This document shows, piece after piece, positions 8,169 to 11,509 of a stretch of DNA of 11,509 nt (the first letter of the stretch is position 1; each line of letters starts with the position of its first letter). The notes beneath the pieces are model-generated. The model had not been told where the DNA came from and made no database searches. It saw only the letters and a program-made list of their open reading frames with translations. Source of the DNA: Nitrospira sp. (GTDB lineage: Bacteria; Nitrospirota; Nitrospiria; Nitrospirales; Nitrospiraceae); assembly GCA_025363325.1 (NCBI GenBank), contig JANYEF010000112.1, positions 1 to 11,509 on the forward strand, in the 5' to 3' direction. The translations under genes and the position numbers were made by a program.

Positions 8169-8594
8169 CTATTGAGCGGATGCAATAAGGCCCTGAGGCA
8201 CGTCGACCGAAATAGCGCGTTTGGCGCTCCAATGATGAGCGCCCATGTCACACATGCCATGGAAATGAGAGCCTTCTTCGATCGCAATGACAGGGGTTCT
8301 GATATCGCCAACAAGAACACCGGGCTTAAGGATGTGAATCTTTTCCATGGCAGTGATGGTACCATTGATCTTGCCGCTATTCATGAGCACTCCAGCTGAC
8401 ACGATGCCCTCGATCACGGCATGCTCTCCGACGATCAAAGTTCCGGTGGTATAGATCTCGCCTTCGACGTGCCCATCAACTCGAACAGTGCCATCAAAAA
8501 TTACGATGCCTTTGAAGTCCGCGCCCTTCCCCAGGAGCGTAAAATTCTCGCTGTCCTGTTCGACTTGCTGGCCCCGTTCTTTCTTTGCCCACAT
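8169..8594 (-). CDS. Bactofilin family cytoskeletal protein (downstream copy)
   Basis: 141 residues. Bactofilins polymerise without nucleotide into filaments built from a right-handed beta-helix and act as scaffolds for cell-shape, stalk or chromosome-segregation proteins. The core runs from about residue 20 to 115, with the expected short-period glycine and hydrophobic pattern: LLGKGADFKGIVIFDGTVRV, DGHVEGEIYTTGTLIVGE, KINGTITAMEKIHILKPG. The N-terminal tail is short and charged (MWAKKERGQQVEQDSEN). The C-terminal tail (HHWSAKRAISVDVPQGLIASAQ) is not repetitive. The start is secure: AGGAGG at 8600-8605 lies 5 bases before the ATG. It lies 88 bases downstream of a second bactofilin gene with which it shares the MW start, the GKG..FKG opening and the GTVR(V/I)DG motif, so the two are probably tandem paralogues. 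Confidence 0.93.
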   Translation of the reverse strand: MWAKKERGQQVEQDSENFTLLGKGADFKGIVIFDGTVRVDGHVEGEIYTTGTLIVGEHAVIEGIVSAGVLMNSGKINGTITAMEKIHILKPGVLVGDIRTPVIAIEEGSHFHGMCDMGAHHWSAKRAISVDVPQGLIASAQ

Positions 8595-8682
8595 AATCGC
8601 CTCCTAGGACTCTTCCCGCACATGCATGGCCTATCACCACACAAAGAATGCGCAGGATACATACCTAAATAGTAATATCCCC

Positions 8683-9177
8683 CTAACCGTTGACGCGCTT
8701 TACGCTAGGGGGCGCTATCATTCCGACGGGATGCAGGGAAGCGTCCCGAGGGAGCTCGCGTACGCCGTGAGCCATTTCGAGTGCGCCGTTGAATAGCACG
8801 CCATCTTCCATTGAAAGGACTGGCGCCTTGACGCTCCCATTCATCACGGCCGGAGCCCGGAGCTTGATGCACTCTTTCGCAACGACATCCCCGGTAATCT
8901 TACCTTTACAGACAATCGTTCCGGCGGTAATTTTTGCCTGGATTACGGCGTCTTCACCAATCAGGAGCACGCCATCAGTATGAATTTCTCCGTCGAGATA
9001 CCCGTCAATTCTCACTGTGCCACTATAGGAAATAGTGCCCTTGAACTCAACTCCTTTTCCTACAAAGGCACTAATGTCCCCGGCCCCCTCAGCAATTGAG
9101 CTGGCAGCTACCTTCGTCATCTCTTTGCCTTCCTGCTCGCTTGAGCTCATCTCTTCTTTATTGTCCTGCCCCCACAT
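8683..9177 (-). CDS. Bactofilin family cytoskeletal protein (upstream copy, next to parB)
   Basis: 164 residues from the ATG at 9175-9177, which has AGGAGG (9185-9190) 7 bases upstream. The open frame extends 38 codons further, but that part runs through the ribosome binding site and looks non-coding. The N-terminal tail of about 35 residues is acidic and Ser/Glu-rich (MWGQDNKEEMSSSEQEGKEM). The bactofilin beta-helix core follows: ISAFVGKGVEFKGTISYSG, TVRIDGYLDGEIHTDGVLLI, GKITGDVVAKECIKLRAP, MNGSVKAPVLSMEDGVLFNG. The C-terminal tail is Pro- and Arg-containing. It lies 163 bases downstream of parB. In Myxococcus, bactofilins cap and position ParAB and parS, which makes a segregation link plausible here, but nothing in the sequence proves it. 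Both copies keep the core glycines. Confidence 0.93.
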   Translation of the reverse strand: MWGQDNKEEMSSSEQEGKEMTKVAASSIAEGAGDISAFVGKGVEFKGTISYSGTVRIDGYLDGEIHTDGVLLIGEDAVIQAKITAGTIVCKGKITGDVVAKECIKLRAPAVMNGSVKAPVLSMEDGVLFNGALEMAHGVRELPRDASLHPVGMIAPPSVKRVNG

Positions 9178-9340
9178 GAACGCGCCTCCTCGAGTTGGTG
9201 ACTCCACTATTCCAGCGCAGTTGTCATGCGGTATGAGAAATAGTCGGTAAGATAAAAAATAGATAAAGTCACGAGTACGTAGAAGCAACAAGTATGCCTC
9301 TGTCTCTCATGAATTTTGCGAGATAAGAATGCGGAATGGA
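9178..9340 (-). other. Spacer between parB and the first bactofilin gene
   Basis: 163 bases, more AT-rich than the flanking genes, including a T-rich stretch on the - strand around 9250-9265. No intrinsic terminator follows parB. No pair of -35/-10 boxes is close enough to consensus to call a promoter, although a separate promoter for the bactofilins could lie here. Confidence 0.3.
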
Positions 9341-10189
9341 TTAATTCAGAAGGGTCTCGAGGATCCCGTCGAGTTCAGGAGGAGAAAAATAGTGAATGAC
9401 AATTTTTCCACCACGTCTTCCTTTTTGGATCATGACTTTGGTACCGAATCGTTTTTGTAATCGCTCTTCAACATCAGACCATGGTGTTCGCCGTAATTCC
9501 GTTGCTCCGCGTTTCTTCGCAACCGATGATGATTCAATGTGTTTTTCCGTCTCTCTCACCGATAAGGCTCTTGAAACCACAAGCTGGGCGACTCTTAGCT
9601 GTTCATTCTGGCCGGGAAGACCGAGAATCACTTTGGCATGTCCCATGGAGATCTGATTCATCTCAATCAGCTGTTGGACCTCTGAAGGAAGATTTATAAG
9701 GCGCACGACATTGGCAATTGATGATCGCTCGCAACCGACTCGTTGCGCAATTATGTCCTGAGTCAGTCCAAATTCGTTCATCATCCGATGGTAGGCTCTG
9801 GCCATTTCCATGGGATTGAGACCTGCTCGCTGAAGATTTTCCACCAGTGCCAGCACGACAGATTCTTCGTCTCCGCAATTGCGAATGACGGATTGAATCG
9901 TTTCCAGCCCCGCTTCTTTTGCCGCGCGCCAACGCCGTTCACCCGAAATGAGTTCGTATATTCCATCGCCCTTACGGCGCACCAAGATTGGTTGGAGCAA
10001 TCCACTTTGCTTCAATGAGGCCGTGAGTTCTGCCAGTTCCTGAGGAGCGAACGTTTGTCTCGGTTGATACCGATTCGGCACAATCGCATCGACACGCAGG
10101 CGTTGAACCTCCGATAATTCAGGCATCGCCGCAGGCTTGGCGGCAGGAAGCAATGCGTCGAGTCCTCTACCGAGCGCTTTTTTCTCCAT
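9341..10189 (-). CDS. parB: Chromosome-partitioning protein ParB (Spo0J/Noc family)
   Basis: 282 residues, the normal length for chromosomal ParB. It binds parS, spreads along DNA as a CTP-dependent sliding clamp, stimulates ParA ATPase and helps load SMC. Visible parts, in order: the N-terminal ParA-contacting stretch KKALGRGLDALL (3-14); the CTP-binding core with PNRYQPR (38-44), SGERRWRAAKEAG (82-94) and VENLQR (116-121); the helix-turn-helix region LTQDIIAQRVGCERSSIANV (about 142-161); MGHAKVILGL (182-191); and a C-terminal dimerisation domain from about 245. After VENLQR the sequence is AGLNPME, where most homologues have an acidic residue before LNP. The ATG lies inside the end of parA (23-base overlap) with GGAG about 10 bases upstream, so the two are translationally coupled. 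Confidence 0.98.
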   Translation of the reverse strand: MEKKALGRGLDALLPAAKPAAMPELSEVQRLRVDAIVPNRYQPRQTFAPQELAELTASLKQSGLLQPILVRRKGDGIYELISGERRWRAAKEAGLETIQSVIRNCGDEESVVLALVENLQRAGLNPMEMARAYHRMMNEFGLTQDIIAQRVGCERSSIANVVRLINLPSEVQQLIEMNQISMGHAKVILGLPGQNEQLRVAQLVVSRALSVRETEKHIESSSVAKKRGATELRRTPWSDVEERLQKRFGTKVMIQKGRRGGKIVIHYFSPPELDGILETLLN

Positions 10190-10943
10190 GACTCACAAAC
10201 TCCTTGGCTAAAGACAAATACGCTTGGGAACCTGCCGATGCGACGTTATATAACATGGCCGGACGTCCGTAACTTGGAGCCTCGGCAAGTGTCACATTTC
10301 GTGGAATCACGGTGCTATAGACGACGTCTTTGAAATGCTCGCGAACTTGCTCAACGACTTGACGCGCCAACGTATTCCTCGCATCAAACATTGTCAAGAC
10401 GATCCCTTCCAACTGGAGCTCCGGGTTAAATGACTGACGAACTCGGTCGATGTTTCCAACCAAGCGGCTTAACCCTTCCATCGCATAGTATTCACATTGA
10501 ACCGGGACTAAAATGGTGTTCGCCGCGACCAGCGCATTCACCGTCAGAATCCCCAATGTCGGCGGGCAGTCGAGAAATATAACGTCGAATAGTTGCTCAA
10601 CGTCTCGCAAGAATTGGCGAAGTATTTTTTCACGCTCTTCAACATTCACCAGCTCTATTTCGGCTCCTGATAAGTCAGCATTTGCCGGCAAAAGTGACAA
10701 ACCGTTCACTTCTGTGACATGCACAGCATCCTGAAATTTCACATAATTAACTAAACAGTTGTACACAGTGGTCTGCAAGGAGCGTGGGTCAACCCCCAGC
10801 CCACTTGTGGCATTCCCTTGCGGATCCATATCCACAAGTAAGACACGCTTGCCTAGCAGTGCGACACCAGCAGCGAGGTTCACCGCCGTTGTGGTCTTTC
10901 CTACGCCACCCTTCTGATTTGCGATCGCTACAATCTTTGCCAT
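10167..10943 (-). CDS. parA: Chromosome-partitioning ATPase ParA (Soj/MinD-like)
   Basis: 258 residues, typical of the short chromosomal ParA/Soj class without an N-terminal DNA-binding domain. As a dimer with ATP it binds the nucleoid non-specifically and pulls ParB-parS complexes along a gradient. The deviant Walker A motif KGGVGKTTTAVNLA starts at residue 11 (signature lysine Lys11, P-loop lysine Lys16). VDMDPQGNATSGLG (37-50) is the A' region, and VIFLDCPPTLGILTVNA contains the Walker B aspartate (Asp125). The C-terminal part carries TVIPRNVTLAEAPSYGRP, a conserved segment of this class. The ATG at 10941-10943 lacks a clear Shine-Dalgarno. The gene is preceded at 43 bases by a parS palindrome and overlaps parB. 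With rsmG upstream this is the common gene order near bacterial origins. Confidence 0.98.
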   Translation of the reverse strand: MAKIVAIANQKGGVGKTTTAVNLAAGVALLGKRVLLVDMDPQGNATSGLGVDPRSLQTTVYNCLVNYVKFQDAVHVTEVNGLSLLPANADLSGAEIELVNVEEREKILRQFLRDVEQLFDVIFLDCPPTLGILTVNALVAANTILVPVQCEYYAMEGLSRLVGNIDRVRQSFNPELQLEGIVLTMFDARNTLARQVVEQVREHFKDVVYSTVIPRNVTLAEAPSYGRPAMLYNVASAGSQAYLSLAKEFVSHGEKSAR

Positions 10944-10986
10944 AGTTAAAATTGAACCACTTACTCTCTCACGTACTCACCAGGAA

Positions 10987-11002
10987 TGTTCCACGTGGAA
11001 CA
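10987..11002. promoter_or_regulatory. parS centromere site (ParB binding palindrome)
   Basis: TGTTCCACGTGGAACA is a perfect 16-bp palindrome, matching the parS consensus TGTTTCACGTGAAACA with one symmetric change, a variant known from other bacteria such as Pseudomonas. It lies in the 82-base rsmG-parA spacer. A TATATATA stretch (11003-11010) directly adjoins it on the side away from parA, so bound ParB could block or modulate parA transcription. It is the only full match I found in the window. Confidence 0.92.
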
Positions 11003-11025
11003 TATATATACTATTGACTATATTA

Positions 11026-11509
11026 TTAATTATTTTTCTCAACCACTGCAATGACTCTCTTCCCAGATCCTTGCGGGAGAACAAAAGCTGTTTCACTCAC
11101 AAGATGAAACTCTTCTCCTATTTCCTGATTTTTTACGGTCTCTGTCCGATACAAGACGATTTTTCCTTTTGAAGCCAACAAGGCATGAATGTGTTTTCTT
11201 ATTTCTTCAAACTTCAACGCCCTTACGACGATCATGTCAACAACATGGTGGACTGACCGTTTGGCATATTGCTCGATGGTGCCGTCAAATGTGGAGATAC
11301 CACGAAGCTTCAATAGACCGATCACTGAGTTAAGGAATGAGCATTTTTTCTGAACTGGCTCAACTAGAACCAGTTGCAAGTCAGATCTCATGATTTTAAG
11401 TGGAATACCAGGAAATCCTCCACCAGATCCGACATCAAGCACTACAGCCTGTTCCGGAAAGTCTGTCGCAACAAGCGCAGCGAGTGAGTCAACAAAGTGC
11501 TTGATGATG
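11026..11509 (-). CDS. rsmG: 16S rRNA (guanine527-N7)-methyltransferase RsmG, N-terminus beyond the window
   Basis: The frame is open to the right edge and encodes about 161 C-terminal residues of a protein that is usually about 210. RsmG (GidB) uses S-adenosylmethionine to methylate N7 of G527 in 16S rRNA; its loss gives low-level streptomycin resistance in several species. The visible part starts with IIKHFVDSLAAL, as in the family. It continues with the SAM-binding motif VVLDVGSGGGFPGIPLKI, the second strand LVLVEPVQKKCSFLN, and the typical later segments VVDMIVVRALKFEEI and LLASKGKIVLYR. An internal GTG at 11440-11442 lies within the SAM motif and is not the start. The stop TAA (11026-11028) leads into an AT-rich spacer containing parS. 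The gene continues upstream of the window, where mnmG (gidA) is a common neighbour. Confidence 0.96.
   Translation of the reverse strand, partial: IIKHFVDSLAALVATDFPEQAVVLDVGSGGGFPGIPLKIMRSDLQLVLVEPVQKKCSFLNSVIGLLKLRGISTFDGTIEQYAKRSVHHVVDMIVVRALKFEEIRKHIHALLASKGKIVLYRTETVKNQEIGEEFHLVSETAFVLPQGSGKRVIAVVEKNN

Noticed and set aside
7495..8175. 226-codon open frame on the + strand opposite mnmA
   Set aside because: It mirrors mnmA, whose catalytic motifs are all intact, and has no recognisable domain.
8683..9291. Longer start for the upstream bactofilin at 9291
   Set aside because: The extra 38 residues read through a strong AGGAGG ribosome site and lack bactofilin-like sequence; ATG 9177 fits better.

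Overview
The window looks like a chromosomal segment of a Gram-negative bacterium, most probably Nitrospirota (Nitrospira-like). That is an inference from gene content and order: rsmG-parA-parB-bactofilins-(mnmA)-atpHAGDC, next to Sel1-repeat and surface-adhesin-E-type genes. I could not run a database search, so a related deltaproteobacterial lineage remains possible.

Layout. Bases 1-1765 are an accessory segment read on the + strand. It holds the 3' part of a Sel1-repeat gene whose end has decayed through several small indels, then a secreted adhesin-E-like protein behind a near-consensus promoter, then a small membrane-anchored protein of unknown function. From 1891 to the right edge everything is on the - strand and forms one co-directional block. 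In transcription order it is rsmG (cut by the window edge), parA, parB, two tandem bactofilins, mnmA, and the F1 part of ATP synthase (atpH-atpA-atpG-atpD-atpC).

How the genes fit together. ParA and ParB form the chromosome segregation pair, and a perfect 16-bp parS palindrome sits just upstream of parA. The bactofilins are cytoskeletal scaffold proteins that in some bacteria position ParAB or shape the envelope. RsmG and MnmA modify rRNA and tRNA. The atp genes encode all five F1 subunits, but no Fo subunit (a, b or c) lies in the window; mnmA sits where b-subunit genes are often found.

Non-coding signals. These are a long imperfect inverted repeat spanning the atpD stop codon and the atpD-atpC spacer, a heptamer repeat filling the atpA-atpG spacer, and a sigma70-like promoter upstream of atpH that argues for a GTG start of that gene. 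I see no CRISPR array, tRNA, rRNA or insertion sequence. Most of the window is ordinary housekeeping DNA. The parts most worth a second look are the atpD-atpC structured element, the decaying Sel1 gene and the split ATP synthase context.
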